The position numbers were made by a program, and so were the translations under genes. From assembly GCF_004011865.1 (NCBI RefSeq), contig NZ_RKLP01000003.1, forward strand, positions 352,156 through 416,155: a DNA stretch of 64,000 nt, written 5' to 3'. Below are positions 52,345 to 63,600 of the stretch, piece by piece. The first letter of the stretch is position 1, and the number at the start of each line of letters is the position of its first letter. Under the pieces are notes generated by a model, which worked only from the letters and a program-made list of their open reading frames with translations, was not told where the DNA came from and did not search any database. The DNA comes from Prescottella agglutinans (lineage in GTDB: Bacteria > Actinomycetota > Actinomycetes > Mycobacteriales > Mycobacteriaceae).

Positions 52345-53718
52345 ATGGAGGACGGGGAGCGCGCAGCGGCAGCGCCCGCCGACGGCGGGCGCCGATGGTG
52401 GGCGCGGGCCGCGTTGGTCGTCGCCGGTTGTGCGGCAGCGCTTCCCGTGGTCGTCGCGGGACTGTTCGCGGCCGTCGCCGTGCTGCTGATCGCGGTCGGC
52501 GGCCTGGTGGTCGCGGTCGCGGCGGCCTACCTGTTTCTCACCGGTCGCGGCCCGGTGCGCTGGTTCGCCGCCGCGGTGGCGGTGCTCAGCCCGGTCGTCG
52601 TCGTGGTCGTCTACCTTCGCGAGAATCTGCTGTGGGTCGTCGTGGTGTCGGCCGGGCTCTACGTCCTCGCGTTGGCGTGCGGTCGGCGCGCGCTCACCGA
52701 CGCTCGTGCCGACGAGCCTTCCGAGCATCCCGCTGTACCGCCCCGGCAGCCGTTCATCGTGATGAATCCGCACTCGGGTGGCGGGAAGGTCGAGAGGTTC
52801 GACCTGAAGCGCCGCGCCGAGGCACTGGGCGCGGAAGTCGTCCTGCTCGAAGGCCCGGGGGAGGTCGACGTCGCCGCACTCGCCCGGTCGGCGGTCGCAC
52901 AGGGAGCCGACCTGCTCGGTGTGGCGGGTGGGGACGGAACCCAGGCGCTGGTCGCTGCCGTCGCCGCGGAGCACGACGTGCCGTTCCTCGTGATCTGCGC
53001 GGGCACGCGCAACCACTTCGCGCTGGACCTCGGGCTCGACCGGGAGAATCCGGCGAGTTGCCTGGACGCGCTGCGCGACGGGGTCGAACTCCGCGTCGAT
53101 CTCGGTTCGTTGAACGGTCGAACGTTCGTCAACAACGCCTCGTTCGGGGTGTACGCAGAGGTGGTCCAGAGCCCCGCGTACCGGAACGACAAGACCCGAA
53201 CCGTCCTGCGGATGTTGCCCGATCTGCTCGAGAGGCACCGCGGCGCGCCGGTGGTCGTGCGGGTCGGCGGAGTGACGGTCGCGGGCCCGCAGGCGGTGTT
53301 GGTGAGCAACGGCCCCTACCGCACCAACGACCTGGCGGGTCTGGGCAGGCGAGGCAGCCTGGACGGCGGAAGCCTCGGCGTGGTCACCCTGTCCGTCGAC
53401 AGCACGCGGCAGGCGGTGGCGCTGCTGAACCGCGCCCGGCAACGGGGCCTCACCCAGCACCTCGCGGCCGAGGTCGTCGTGGATGCGGCCGCGGAGGAGA
53501 TCCCCGTCGGGGTCGACGGCGAGTCGCTGACCGTCCGGACCCCGGTGCGCTGCACGATCGAGCCCGGGGCCCTGCGGGTGCGGGTGCCCCGGCGCCGACC
53601 GGGCGTGCGCACCGCCAAACCGACGTTCGACTGGGTGCGGTTGCGTGCCCTGGCCGGATCGCCGCGTCACGGCCCGCGACGCTCGAAGGAGTCGACCGCC
53701 GCCGACAGCGTCGGATAG
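52345..53718 (+). CDS. Diacylglycerol/lipid kinase family protein with membrane N-terminus
   Basis: A 457-residue protein, start taken at ATG 52345. The first 130 residues contain three or four hydrophobic helices (RAALVVAGCAAALPVVVAGL, VAVLLIAVGGLVVAVAAAYLF, AAAVAVLSPVVVVVVYL). A DAGKc domain then starts with FIVMNPHSGGGKVERF and the nucleotide motif GVAGGDGTQALVA, followed by CAGTRNHFALDLGLD and FVNNASFGVYAEVV. It would phosphorylate a lipid at the membrane. Its last 52 bases overlap the convergent SulP gene. Confidence 0.85.
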   Translation: MEDGERAAAAPADGGRRWWARAALVVAGCAAALPVVVAGLFAAVAVLLIAVGGLVVAVAAAYLFLTGRGPVRWFAAAVAVLSPVVVVVVYLRENLLWVVVVSAGLYVLALACGRRALTDARADEPSEHPAVPPRQPFIVMNPHSGGGKVERFDLKRRAEALGAEVVLLEGPGEVDVAALARSAVAQGADLLGVAGGDGTQALVAAVAAEHDVPFLVICAGTRNHFALDLGLDRENPASCLDALRDGVELRVDLGSLNGRTFVNNASFGVYAEVVQSPAYRNDKTRTVLRMLPDLLERHRGAPVVVRVGGVTVAGPQAVLVSNGPYRTNDLAGLGRRGSLDGGSLGVVTLSVDSTRQAVALLNRARQRGLTQHLAAEVVVDAAAEEIPVGVDGESLTVRTPVRCTIEPGALRVRVPRRRPGVRTAKPTFDWVRLRALAGSPRHGPRRSKESTAADSVG

Positions 53719-55358
53719 AAACGGTCCGGGCCGAATCGATCGCCCACTCCGAACTGCACCAGCAGGTCCTTGATCGGCCCCTTCATCTCCGCGAACGCCA
53801 GGCGGATGCCTTTGCTGTCGAGATACTGGTCCAGCTCGACGAGTTCGTCGACGGCGGAGGTGTCCAGACCGGTGATCGGCTCGGCGGCGATGACGACCCA
53901 GTCGACCGGGCTCGGGGCCTGCGCGACCACGGAGCGCACGTAGTCGTCGAAGATGCCGCCGTTGGCGAAGAACAGCGGAGCATCGAACCGCACCAGCACC
54001 AGCCCGGGGATCCGGCGGCCCTCGGGGTGCCGGCGGGCATCGTGGTAGCCGATGCCGCCGGGAATCTCGACCAGTTCGGTGCGATACGGCTGCCACACGC
54101 GGGCGACGACCGCCATGAGGGAGAGCGCGATCGCGACGACGATGCCCTGCAGCACGCCGACGAGCGCGACACCGGCGAAGGTGGCGATCGCGAGCACCGC
54201 CTCGGAGCGGCTCATCCGCCACATGCCGACCATGCCGGGCACGTCGATCAGCGCCGACGCCGCGACGATCACCACTGCGGCCAGCGCCGCCTCGGGCAGA
54301 TAGGCGGTCAGTCCCGGCACGAGCAGTACGAACAGCAGTACCGCGAGCGCGCCGACGACACCGGTCAGCTGGGTGCGGGCGCCGCTCTGTTCGGCGGCCG
54401 GGGTACGCGACCCGCTCGCCGAGATGGGGAAGCCGCCGAAGAACCCGCCCGCGAGGTTGGCGAACCCGACCGCCTTCATCTCGGTGCTGCCGTCCACGTC
54501 GTCGCCGCGCCGGGCTGCGAAGGTGCGGGAGAGGACACCGGTGTCGGCGAACGCGATCAGTGCGATGCCGGCGGCGGGACCGATCAGTGTCGTGACGTCG
54601 TGCCAGCCGACCCCGCTGAACGACGGCGCGGGGAGCCCGTGGGGGAGGGCCCCGACCATGCCGATGCGGTCGTCGAGGCTCAGGACGGCGCTCAGCGCGG
54701 TCGCGCCGACCACGGCCACCAACACCCCGGGGATGTGCCAGTGCATGATCCTGCCCACGACGATCACGGCCAGCGCGCCGACGCCCACTGCCGTCGCGAC
54801 GGGGTCGGCGTCACCGGCGACGACCGCGCTGACGATCGCGCCGGTCTCGCGCAGCAGTCCCGATTCGTCGACCGAGAGCCCGAGCAGTTTCGGAAGCTCG
54901 CCGACCACGACGATCAGCGCGATCGCGTTCAGGTACCCGAGCCGAATCGGCTTGGACAGCAACTCCATCACGAAGCCGAGGCGGAGGAAGCCGCCGATGA
55001 TCAGGATGATGCCGACGAGCACTGCGAGGACGCCCGCGAGTGTGAGGGCGCGATCGGGATCGCCGCCCGCCGCCAACGGCAGCACGGCGGCGGCGATGAG
55101 TGGGGCGAGCGACGAGTCCGGTCCGAGGACGAGGATTCTCGACGGGCCGACCAGGGCGTAGGCCAGCAACGGGACGATCGTGGCGTACAGCCCGGCATAC
55201 GCGGGCAGTCCCGCGGCCTCGGCGTAGCCCATGCCGGCCGGGATGAGGAGTGCGGTGAGCACCAGTCCCGCAGTGATGTCGGGGCGCAGCCATTCCCGAC
55301 GGTACTGCAGTGCCGTCGCGATTCCGGGCAGTCGGGCCAGTCGTCCCGTCCAGGACAT
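53667..55358 (-). CDS. SulP-family anion transporter with STAS domain
   Basis: A 563-residue permease. It begins with the SulP pattern REWLRPDITAGLVLTALLIPAGMGYAEAAGLP and has about ten further helices (LSKPIRLGYLNAIALIVVV, ISASGSRTPAAEQSGARTQL). The C-terminal STAS domain (about residues 430-555) includes VIAAEPITGLDTSAVDELVEL. SulP proteins carry sulfate, bicarbonate or dicarboxylates; the substrate cannot be read here. It starts 7 bases after the phosphate transporter stop, so the two are probably co-transcribed. Confidence 0.93.
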   Translation of the reverse strand: MSWTGRLARLPGIATALQYRREWLRPDITAGLVLTALLIPAGMGYAEAAGLPAYAGLYATIVPLLAYALVGPSRILVLGPDSSLAPLIAAAVLPLAAGGDPDRALTLAGVLAVLVGIILIIGGFLRLGFVMELLSKPIRLGYLNAIALIVVVGELPKLLGLSVDESGLLRETGAIVSAVVAGDADPVATAVGVGALAVIVVGRIMHWHIPGVLVAVVGATALSAVLSLDDRIGMVGALPHGLPAPSFSGVGWHDVTTLIGPAAGIALIAFADTGVLSRTFAARRGDDVDGSTEMKAVGFANLAGGFFGGFPISASGSRTPAAEQSGARTQLTGVVGALAVLLFVLLVPGLTAYLPEAALAAVVIVAASALIDVPGMVGMWRMSRSEAVLAIATFAGVALVGVLQGIVVAIALSLMAVVARVWQPYRTELVEIPGGIGYHDARRHPEGRRIPGLVLVRFDAPLFFANGGIFDDYVRSVVAQAPSPVDWVVIAAEPITGLDTSAVDELVELDQYLDSKGIRLAFAEMKGPIKDLLVQFGVGDRFGPDRFYPTLSAAVDSFERRGP

Positions 55359-55365
55359 CCGAGAA

Positions 55366-56637
55366 TTATCGCACCGGTCTGCTCGTGCGTCTGCCGAACC
55401 GGACCGGCCGGATGTCCTTGCCCGGCAGGTCGAGTGGCCTCGGTTCGATCGACGACGGCGGTTCCTGCACGGGGGGAAGCGGTGGAGGCTCGGCGGACTC
55501 GAGCTCCGTGGTGTCGGTCCAGGCGGCGTTGACGTTGTCGGCGCCCACCGGCGTGCGCCGCGATCGGAACCACATGGCGGTCGACATCGCGACCAGGATC
55601 GCGAAGACGGCCGCCACCCCGGCGGCGCCGCCGATCAGGTCCGCGAGCGCCCAGCACCCGGCGCCGACGACAGCGGCGGCGGGCAGGGTGACCACCCACG
55701 CCAGCGCCATCCGGCGGGCCACCTGCCAACGAACCTCGGCGCCACTGCGTCCGAGACCGCTGCCGAGGATCGACCCGGTCGCGACGTGGGTGGTCGAGAG
55801 CGGCAACCCGAGGTGGCTGGATGTCAGGATGATGGCCGCGGAAGCCGATTCGGCGGCGACGCCCTGCCGTGCGGAGATGTCCACCAGACCCTTTCCGAGG
55901 GTGCGGATCACGCGCCAGCCCCCGAAGTAGGTCCCGAGCGCGATCGCCAGCGCGCAGGCGATCTTCACCCAGGTCGGCATCGCGTCGTCCGGCGACACCG
56001 ACCCGTAGGCGACGAGCGCCAGGAAGATCACTCCCATGGTCTTCTGGGCGTCGTTGGTGCCGTGCGCGAGGGACACCAGCGACGCCGATCCGATCTGAGC
56101 CCACCGGAATCCGGACTCCGTGGACTGCTCCGGCACGGTCGCGGTTATCCGGAACACCGCCCGGGTACCGACCGCGGAGACGAGCGCTGCGACGATCGGC
56201 GAGAGCAGGGCGGGCGCGACGATCTTGCCCAGGACGCCGTCCCACTCGACGCCGCCGGTGCCGAGGGCGGCGAGCGATGCACCGATCAAACCACCGAACA
56301 GCGCGTGCGACGAACTCGACGGCAGGGCGACGAGCCACGTCGTCAGGTTCCACAGGATCCCGCCGACCAGCCCCGCGAACACGATGACCAGCAACTCCTG
56401 CCCGCTCGCCGCTCCCAGGTTCACGATGCCGCCGGCCACGGTGGCTGCGACGGTGACCGAGAGGAACGCCCCGATCAGATTCAGAAACGCCGAGAGCGCC
56501 ACGGCGGTGCGCGGGCCGAGGGCGCCGGTCGCGATCGACGTGGCCATCGCGTTGCCGGTGTCGTGGAACCCGTTGGTGAAGTCGAACACCAGGGCGGTCA
56601 CCACCACGAGGACGAGGACGACGAAGTCCGTGGGCAC
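55366..56637 (-). CDS. pitA: Low-affinity inorganic phosphate transporter (PiT)
   Basis: A 423-residue membrane protein from GTG 56637. It has the two PiT signature repeats: FDFTNGFHDTGNAMATSIATG near residue 18 and SLAHGTNDAQKTMGVIFLA near 190. LPSSSSHALFGGLIGA and LPLSTTHVATGSILG are the matching re-entrant motifs. The C-terminal 60 residues form a Pro-rich cytoplasmic tail (ESAEPPPLPPVQEPPSS) not seen in short PiT proteins. It imports phosphate with protons. It is the first gene of a two-gene unit with SulP. Confidence 0.93.
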   Translation of the reverse strand: MPTDFVVLVLVVVTALVFDFTNGFHDTGNAMATSIATGALGPRTAVALSAFLNLIGAFLSVTVAATVAGGIVNLGAASGQELLVIVFAGLVGGILWNLTTWLVALPSSSSHALFGGLIGASLAALGTGGVEWDGVLGKIVAPALLSPIVAALVSAVGTRAVFRITATVPEQSTESGFRWAQIGSASLVSLAHGTNDAQKTMGVIFLALVAYGSVSPDDAMPTWVKIACALAIALGTYFGGWRVIRTLGKGLVDISARQGVAAESASAAIILTSSHLGLPLSTTHVATGSILGSGLGRSGAEVRWQVARRMALAWVVTLPAAAVVGAGCWALADLIGGAAGVAAVFAILVAMSTAMWFRSRRTPVGADNVNAAWTDTTELESAEPPPLPPVQEPPSSIEPRPLDLPGKDIRPVRFGRRTSRPVR

Positions 56638-56710
56638 ATCATCGAGTGTGCATCCTCGCGGACGTCGAAGTGGCTGAATCAGCGCGACTTTCGCGGTGCG
56701 CCCGGGTCGG

Positions 56711-57340
56711 TCACACCGCGGCGTCCAGCGCGGCGGTCGTCATGCGGCGCAGCACCGCCCGGGTGCGGGTCGGCGACGTCCGGTTCGCGCTGTACGGGGT
56801 CGAATTGAGCAGGCCGAACGCCGCGTGCGCCTTCACCCGAGCCTCCACCTCGTCGAGTTCGGGATCGACCCGGCGCAGGATCTCCACCCAGGCCTCCACG
56901 TACCGCCGCTGGTACTGGCGAACCAGCCTGCGGTCGGATTCCGGCAGCGACCCGAGTTCGCGGTCCTGGACCCGGATCAGATCCGGTTCGCTCAGCACGA
57001 AGTCGAGGTGGAACTCGATCAGTCCGGCCAGGGCCTCCGGCGCGGTGCCGGATTCGGCCACGACCGCGGTCCCGCCCTCGAAGAGTCGTCGGCTGATGTC
57101 GGTGAGCAACTCGACCAGCAGGGCGTCCTTGTTGGGGAAGTGCCGGTAGACGGCGGGTCCGCTGATGCCGACCGCGGCACCGAGGTCTTCGAGGCGGACT
57201 CCGGCGAACCCGCGCTCGGCGACGAGGCGAGCCGCCGCCCGGAGCAGTTCGCGCCGCCGGTCGGCCTTAGCGCGGCTGCGGCGGTTGGCGGGTCGGTCGT
57301 CGAGTACCTGTTCGCCCGTGTCGGGCCCGAGGTCGGTCAT
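56711..57340 (-). CDS. TetR-family regulator of the leucine/acyl-CoA cluster
   Basis: A 209-residue TetR protein (MTDLGPDTGEQVLDD). The helix-turn-helix is VRLEDLGAAVGISGPAVYRHFPNK near residue 50, and the C-terminal domain is FHLDFVLSEPDLIRVQDREL. It is divergent from accD1 and corresponds in position to M. tuberculosis Rv2506. Two GTTA-N8-TAAC dyads in the gap are probable operators. The ligand may be a branched acyl-CoA, by analogy. Confidence 0.9.
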   Translation of the reverse strand: MTDLGPDTGEQVLDDRPANRRSRAKADRRRELLRAAARLVAERGFAGVRLEDLGAAVGISGPAVYRHFPNKDALLVELLTDISRRLFEGGTAVVAESGTAPEALAGLIEFHLDFVLSEPDLIRVQDRELGSLPESDRRLVRQYQRRYVEAWVEILRRVDPELDEVEARVKAHAAFGLLNSTPYSANRTSPTRTRAVLRRMTTAALDAAV

Positions 57341-57402
57341 GTCACGTTCCCTACGCAGTGATCTCCGGACGACTTCGTCCGCGATGTGATCTGGACAACT
57401 CA

Positions 57403-57443
57403 GTTAATCACGGATAACCTAATTTCAGTTAGCCGGAATTAAC
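57403..57443. promoter_or_regulatory. Tandem GTTA-N8-TAAC dyads
   Basis: Two identical-format dyads lie 25 bases apart: GTTA 57403-57406/TAAC 57415-57418, and GTTA 57428-57431/TAAC 57440-57443. They are 41-81 bases before accD1 and within the divergent promoter region of the TetR gene. Confidence 0.65.
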
Positions 57444-57483
57444 TCACCTCAGAGTAGCGGGAATCCCCCGGGAGGACGGTGAC

Positions 57484-59040
<1,557 letters not shown>

Positions 59041-59048
59041 GGGCACAC

Positions 59049-61109
59049 ATGACTACACAGTTCGACACCGCCGGCGGCGCCGGCACTTTCGACACCGTCC
59101 TGGTGGCCAACCGCGGTGAGATCGCGGTCCGGGTCATCCGCACGCTGCGCAGCATGGGCATCCGCTCGGTCGCGGTCTACAGCGAGGCCGACGCCGGCGC
59201 CCGGCACGTCCGCGAGGCCGACGTCGCAGTGCTGATCGGTCCGGCCGCGGCCCGTGAGAGCTACCTCGACATCGACAAGGTGCTCGACGCCGCGAAACGA
59301 ACCGGTGCGCAGGCCGTCCATCCCGGCTACGGGTTCCTCTCCGAGAACACGGCGTTCGCCGCCGCCTGCGCGGCCGCCGGCATCGCCTTCCTCGGCCCGT
59401 CCGCGCGGGCCATCGAGGTGATGGGCGACAAGATCACCGCGAAGAACGCGGTGGCCGCGTTCGACGTCCCGGTGGTGCCGGGCATCGCGAAGCCGGGACT
59501 GTCCGACGCCGAGCTGATCGCCGCGGCCGGCGACATCGGCTATCCGGTGCTCGTCAAGCCGTCCGCCGGCGGCGGCGGCAAGGGCATGCGATTGGTCGAG
59601 GACGCCGCGGACCTGCCCGACGCCCTGGTCAGCGCGCGCCGCGAGGCGGCGTCGGCGTTCGGCGACGACACCCTGTTCCTGGAGCGGTTCGTGCTGCGGC
59701 CCCGGCACATCGAGGTGCAGATCCTCGCCGACGGCCACGGCAACGTCGTGCATCTCGGCGAGCGCGAGTGCAGCCTGCAGCGCCGGCATCAGAAGGTGAT
59801 CGAGGAGGCGCCGTCGCCGCTGCTCGACGCGCAGACCCGCGCGCGGATCGGCGCCGCCGCGTGCGACACCGCTCGCAGCGTCGACTACACCGGCGCCGGG
59901 ACCGTCGAGTTCATCGTGTCCGCCGACCGGCCCGACGAGTTCTTCTTCATGGAGATGAACACCCGCCTGCAGGTGGAGCACCCGGTCACCGAGATGGTGA
60001 CGGGACTCGATCTGGTCGAGTGGCAGGTGCGGATCGCCGCCGGGGAACCGCTCGGTTTCGCCCAGGACGACATCACGCTCACCGGTCACGCGATCGAGGC
60101 CCGCGTGTACGCGGAGGATCCCGCCCGCGGCTTCCTGCCCACCGGCGGTACGGTCCTCGGCCTGGCCGAACCGGCCGGTGCGGGTGTGCGTGTCGACTCG
60201 GGCCTGCAGGACGGCACCGTCGTCGGCAGCGACTACGACCCGATGCTGGCGAAGGTGATCGCGCACGGCGACGACCGGGCCGAGGCGCTGCGGCGCCTCG
60301 ACCGCGCGCTGGCGGACACGGCGGTCCTCGGCGTGGTGACCAACGTCGAGTTCCTCCGGTTCCTGCTCGCCGACGAGGACGTCCGCGCCGGACGCCTCGA
60401 CACGGGTCTGCTGGACCGCCGGGTCTCCGACTTCCACGCGCCGGCCGTCGACGACGACGTCCTGGTCGCCGCGGCCGCGCACCACTGGCTCGGGCTGTGG
60501 CAGAACGTGACCCGGAGCGGTGCCGACCCGTGGGACGTGCCCAGCGGTTGGCGCGTCGGTGGCCCGCAACCGATCTCGCTGCGCCTGCGCGCCGGCGACC
60601 GCACCGAGCACGTCCTGGTCACCGGCACCCCCGACGGCGGTCTCGCCCGCATCGAGGGCGGCGAGAACCGCCCGCTCACGGCCCGGCTCGACGACGGCGT
60701 CCTGACCGTGGTGGTCGACGGACGCCGCGACGCCTATCGCGTCGGGGAGGACGACGGAACCCTGTGGCTGGCCGGGGCCGGCGGCACGTGGATCGTCTCG
60801 CAACTGCGGGAGGCCAGTGTCCGCGGCGCCGACGCCCACGCCGGCGAAGCCGAGCTGACCAGCCCCATGCCCGGCACCGTCATCGCGGTGGCCGCGGCGT
60901 CCGGCGACACCGTCGACGCCGGGACCGCAGTCGTGGTCGTCGAGGCCATGAAGATGGAGCACACCCTGTCCGCACCGATCGGCGGCGTCGTCGAGGTTCT
61001 CGTCGCCGTCGGCGACCAGGTCAAGGTCGATCAGCCCCTCGCGCGGGTCAGTCCCGCAACCGAATCCGAGCAGTCTCCCGAACTCGCAACGAAGGATGTC
61101 GCGTCATGA
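59049..61109 (+). CDS. accA1: Acyl-CoA carboxylase biotin-carrying subunit
   Basis: A 686-residue protein. The biotin carboxylase domain begins [21 protein letters not shown] and includes [12 protein letters not shown] (ATP grasp) and [14 protein letters not shown]. The BT-like linker region follows, and the C-terminal biotin carrier domain has EAMKMEH near residue 640. It forms the alpha chain of the 3-methylcrotonyl-CoA carboxylase with AccD1. It starts 8 bases after accD1, and its stop overlaps the fadE19 ATG by four bases. Confidence 0.93.
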   Translation: MTTQFDTAGGAGTFDTVLVANRGEIAVRVIRTLRSMGIRSVAVYSEADAGARHVREADVAVLIGPAAARESYLDIDKVLDAAKRTGAQAVHPGYGFLSENTAFAAACAAAGIAFLGPSARAIEVMGDKITAKNAVAAFDVPVVPGIAKPGLSDAELIAAAGDIGYPVLVKPSAGGGGKGMRLVEDAADLPDALVSARREAASAFGDDTLFLERFVLRPRHIEVQILADGHGNVVHLGERECSLQRRHQKVIEEAPSPLLDAQTRARIGAAACDTARSVDYTGAGTVEFIVSADRPDEFFFMEMNTRLQVEHPVTEMVTGLDLVEWQVRIAAGEPLGFAQDDITLTGHAIEARVYAEDPARGFLPTGGTVLGLAEPAGAGVRVDSGLQDGTVVGSDYDPMLAKVIAHGDDRAEALRRLDRALADTAVLGVVTNVEFLRFLLADEDVRAGRLDTGLLDRRVSDFHAPAVDDDVLVAAAAHHWLGLWQNVTRSGADPWDVPSGWRVGGPQPISLRLRAGDRTEHVLVTGTPDGGLARIEGGENRPLTARLDDGVLTVVVDGRRDAYRVGEDDGTLWLAGAGGTWIVSQLREASVRGADAHAGEAELTSPMPGTVIAVAAASGDTVDAGTAVVVVEAMKMEHTLSAPIGGVVEVLVAVGDQVKVDQPLARVSPATESEQSPELATKDVAS

Positions 61110-62269
61110 CCGAGTACCTCTCCACCGGATCGCTGCCCGACGAGTACCAGCAGCTCGCGAAGACCGTCCGGGACTTCGCGCAGAACGTCGTCGCGCCGGT
61201 GTCGGCCGAGCACGATGCCAACCACACCTTCCCGTACGCGGTGGTCGACGGCATGGCCGACATGGGCCTGTTCGGGCTGCCGTTCCCCGAGGAGTACGGC
61301 GGCATGGGTGGCGACTACTTCGCGCTGTGCCTCGCGCTCGAGGAACTCGGCAAGGTGGACCAATCGGTCGCGATCACCCTCGAGGCCGGTGTCTCGCTCG
61401 GTGCGATGCCGGTCTACCGATTCGGCAACGAGGAGCAGAAGCAGGAGTGGCTGCCGCAGCTCACGAGCGGAAAGGCGTTGGCCGCGTTCGGTCTCACCGA
61501 GCCCGGCGCCGGCAGCGACGCCGGCGGAACCCGCACCACCGCCAAGCTCGTGGACGGCGAATGGGTCGTGAACGGCAACAAGCAGTTCATCACCAACTCG
61601 GGCACCGACATCACCCGTCTCGTCACCGTCACCGCCGTCACCGGCGTCAAGGAGAACGGCAAGAAGGAGATCTCCACCATCCTCGTGCCGACCTCCACCC
61701 CGGGGTTCACCGCGGAACCGGCGTACAACAAGGTCGGCTGGAACGCCTCCGACACCCATCCGCTGACGTTCCAGGACGTGCGGGTGCCCGAAGCGAACCT
61801 GCTCGGCGAACGCGGACGCGGCTACGCGAACTTCCTGCGCATCCTCGACGAGGGCCGCATCGCGATCGCGGCCCTGTCGGTCGGCGCCGCGCAGGGCTGC
61901 GTCGACGAGTCCGTCCGCTACGCGAAGGAACGCGAGGCGTTCGGACGCCCGATCGGGGCGAACCAGGCGATCGAGTTCAAGATCGCGCGCATGGAGGCGC
62001 GGGCCCACGTGGCCCGGACCGCGTACTACGACGCCGCCGCACTCATGTTGTCCGGCAAGCCGTTCAAGAAGCAGGCGTCGATCGCGAAGCTGATCGCGAG
62101 CGAGGCCGCGATGGACAATGCGCGCGATGCCACCCAGATCTTCGGTGGATACGGTTTCATGAACGAGTACCCGGTGGCCCGGCACTACCGCGACAGCAAG
62201 ATCCTCGAGATCGGCGAGGGCACCACCGAGGTCCAGTTGATGCTCATCGCGCGGGAACTGGGGGTCTGA
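61106..62269 (+). CDS. fadE19: Acyl-CoA dehydrogenase (isovaleryl-CoA type)
   Basis: A 387-residue flavoprotein. It has the [15 protein letters not shown] signature near residue 125, [32 protein letters not shown] and, near the C-terminus, [30 protein letters not shown]. The usual catalytic Glu is probably in this last segment. It oxidises isovaleryl-CoA (or a related branched acyl-CoA) to 3-methylcrotonyl-CoA, the substrate of AccA1/AccD1. ATGA overlap with accA1; the MaoC gene follows after 3 bases. The name follows the Rv2500c position. Confidence 0.88.
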   Translation: MTEYLSTGSLPDEYQQLAKTVRDFAQNVVAPVSAEHDANHTFPYAVVDGMADMGLFGLPFPEEYGGMGGDYFALCLALEELGKVDQSVAITLEAGVSLGAMPVYRFGNEEQKQEWLPQLTSGKALAAFGLTEPGAGSDAGGTRTTAKLVDGEWVVNGNKQFITNSGTDITRLVTVTAVTGVKENGKKEISTILVPTSTPGFTAEPAYNKVGWNASDTHPLTFQDVRVPEANLLGERGRGYANFLRILDEGRIAIAALSVGAAQGCVDESVRYAKEREAFGRPIGANQAIEFKIARMEARAHVARTAYYDAAALMLSGKPFKKQASIAKLIASEAAMDNARDATQIFGGYGFMNEYPVARHYRDSKILEIGEGTTEVQLMLIARELGV

Positions 62270-62272
62270 CGA

Positions 62273-62746
62273 GTGACGGCACGCAAGATCGTCCAGCGCG
62301 GGCTGTGGTTCGAGGAGTTCGAGACCGGCGTCGTGTACGCGCACCGGCCCGGGCGCACCATCACCGAGGCCGACAACGTCCTGTTCACGACGCTCACGAT
62401 GAACACCCAGGCGCTGCACCTCGACGCCGCGTTCGCCGCCGAGACGCAGTTCGGGGAGCGCCTGGTGAACTCGATGTTCACGTTGTCCACCCTCGTCGGA
62501 TTGTCGGTGGCGCAACTGACGCAGGGGACGATCGTCGCGAATCTCGGATTCTCCGAGATCGCCTTCCCCAAGCCGCTGTTCCACGGTGACACGCTGTACG
62601 CCGAGACCGTCGTCACCGATCTGCGTGAGTCCCGCAGTCGGCCGGGGGAGGGCATCGTGACGTTCGAGCACACCGGCCGCAACCAGCACGGCGACGTCGT
62701 GGCCACCGCCGTTCGCAAGACCCTCGTCCGGAAGAAGCCGGCATGA
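62273..62746 (+). CDS. MaoC-like dehydratase
   Basis: A 157-residue hot-dog-fold protein from GTG 62273 (Rv2499c position). It contains [45 protein letters not shown], the MaoC hydratase-2 motif with the acidic residue and His, then [32 protein letters not shown]. It probably hydrates 3-methylglutaconyl-CoA to 3-hydroxy-3-methylglutaryl-CoA. It overlaps citE by four bases (ATGA). Confidence 0.9.
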   Translation: MTARKIVQRGLWFEEFETGVVYAHRPGRTITEADNVLFTTLTMNTQALHLDAAFAAETQFGERLVNSMFTLSTLVGLSVAQLTQGTIVANLGFSEIAFPKPLFHGDTLYAETVVTDLRESRSRPGEGIVTFEHTGRNQHGDVVATAVRKTLVRKKPA

Positions 62747-63600
62747 GCGACGAGCGGAGCACCGAGAGCGTCTGGGCGGGAACCGTGCCCGGTCCCGCCT
62801 GGTTGTTCTGCCCGGCCGACCGCCCCGAGCGCTTCGCGAAGGCCGCGGCCGCGGCCGACGTGGTCATCCTCGATCTCGAGGACGGGGTGGCCCCGGCGGA
62901 CAAGGAGGCGGCCCGCCGGGCCCTGGTCGACGTCCCGTTGGATCCGGACCGGACGGTGGTGCGTGTCAACGCACACGGCACCGACGACTACGCCCTCGAC
63001 TGCGCGGTACTGGACCGCACGCCGTACACCGCGGTGATGCTGCCCAAGTGCGAATCCGTGGACCAGGTCCTCGATCTCGCGCCGTTGTCGGTGATCGCGC
63101 TGGTCGAGTCACCGCTCGGCGCGCTGGCGATCGAGCAGGCCGTCCGTGCCGAGAACGCGGTCGGCGTCATGTGGGGCGCCGAGGACCTGGTCGCCGCCCT
63201 CGGCGGAGCGTCGAGTCGCCGAGCCGACGGCAGCTATCGGGACGTCGCCCGGCACGTCCGGTCGACCGCCCTGCTCGCGGCGAAGGCCCACGGCAGGTTC
63301 GCACTGGACTCGGTGTTCCTCGACATCCCGGACCTTGCCGGACTGGGTGAGGAGTGCGAGGACGCCGTCGCGGTCGGGTTCGACGCCAAGGTCGCGATCC
63401 ACCCGAGCCAGGTGGACGTGATCCGGCGGGCGTACGCGCCCACGTCGGAGCAGTTGGGTTGGGCCGAGCGGGTTCTCGCGGCGGCCACCCGGGAGCGCGG
63501 CGTGTTCGCGTTCGAGGGCCGCATGGTGGATTCCCCGGTACTGCGGCATGCGGAGGAGATCGTGCGGCGCAGCGGCGTCCACAGCGAGGAGCGTGAGTAG
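62743..63600 (+). CDS. citE: CitE-like lyase (HMG-CoA / citramalyl-CoA lyase)
   Basis: A 285-residue HpcH/HpaI-type lyase. It has [32 protein letters not shown] at the start, [22 protein letters not shown] and [12 protein letters not shown] with metal-binding acidic residues, then [12 protein letters not shown] near the C-terminus. The equivalent M. tuberculosis protein Rv2498c is described as a bifunctional lyase of leucine catabolism and itaconate dissimilation. It would split 3-hydroxy-3-methylglutaryl-CoA to acetyl-CoA and acetoacetate. The scoA start follows immediately after its TAG. Confidence 0.9.
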   Translation: MSDERSTESVWAGTVPGPAWLFCPADRPERFAKAAAAADVVILDLEDGVAPADKEAARRALVDVPLDPDRTVVRVNAHGTDDYALDCAVLDRTPYTAVMLPKCESVDQVLDLAPLSVIALVESPLGALAIEQAVRAENAVGVMWGAEDLVAALGGASSRRADGSYRDVARHVRSTALLAAKAHGRFALDSVFLDIPDLAGLGEECEDAVAVGFDAKVAIHPSQVDVIRRAYAPTSEQLGWAERVLAAATRERGVFAFEGRMVDSPVLRHAEEIVRRSGVHSEERE

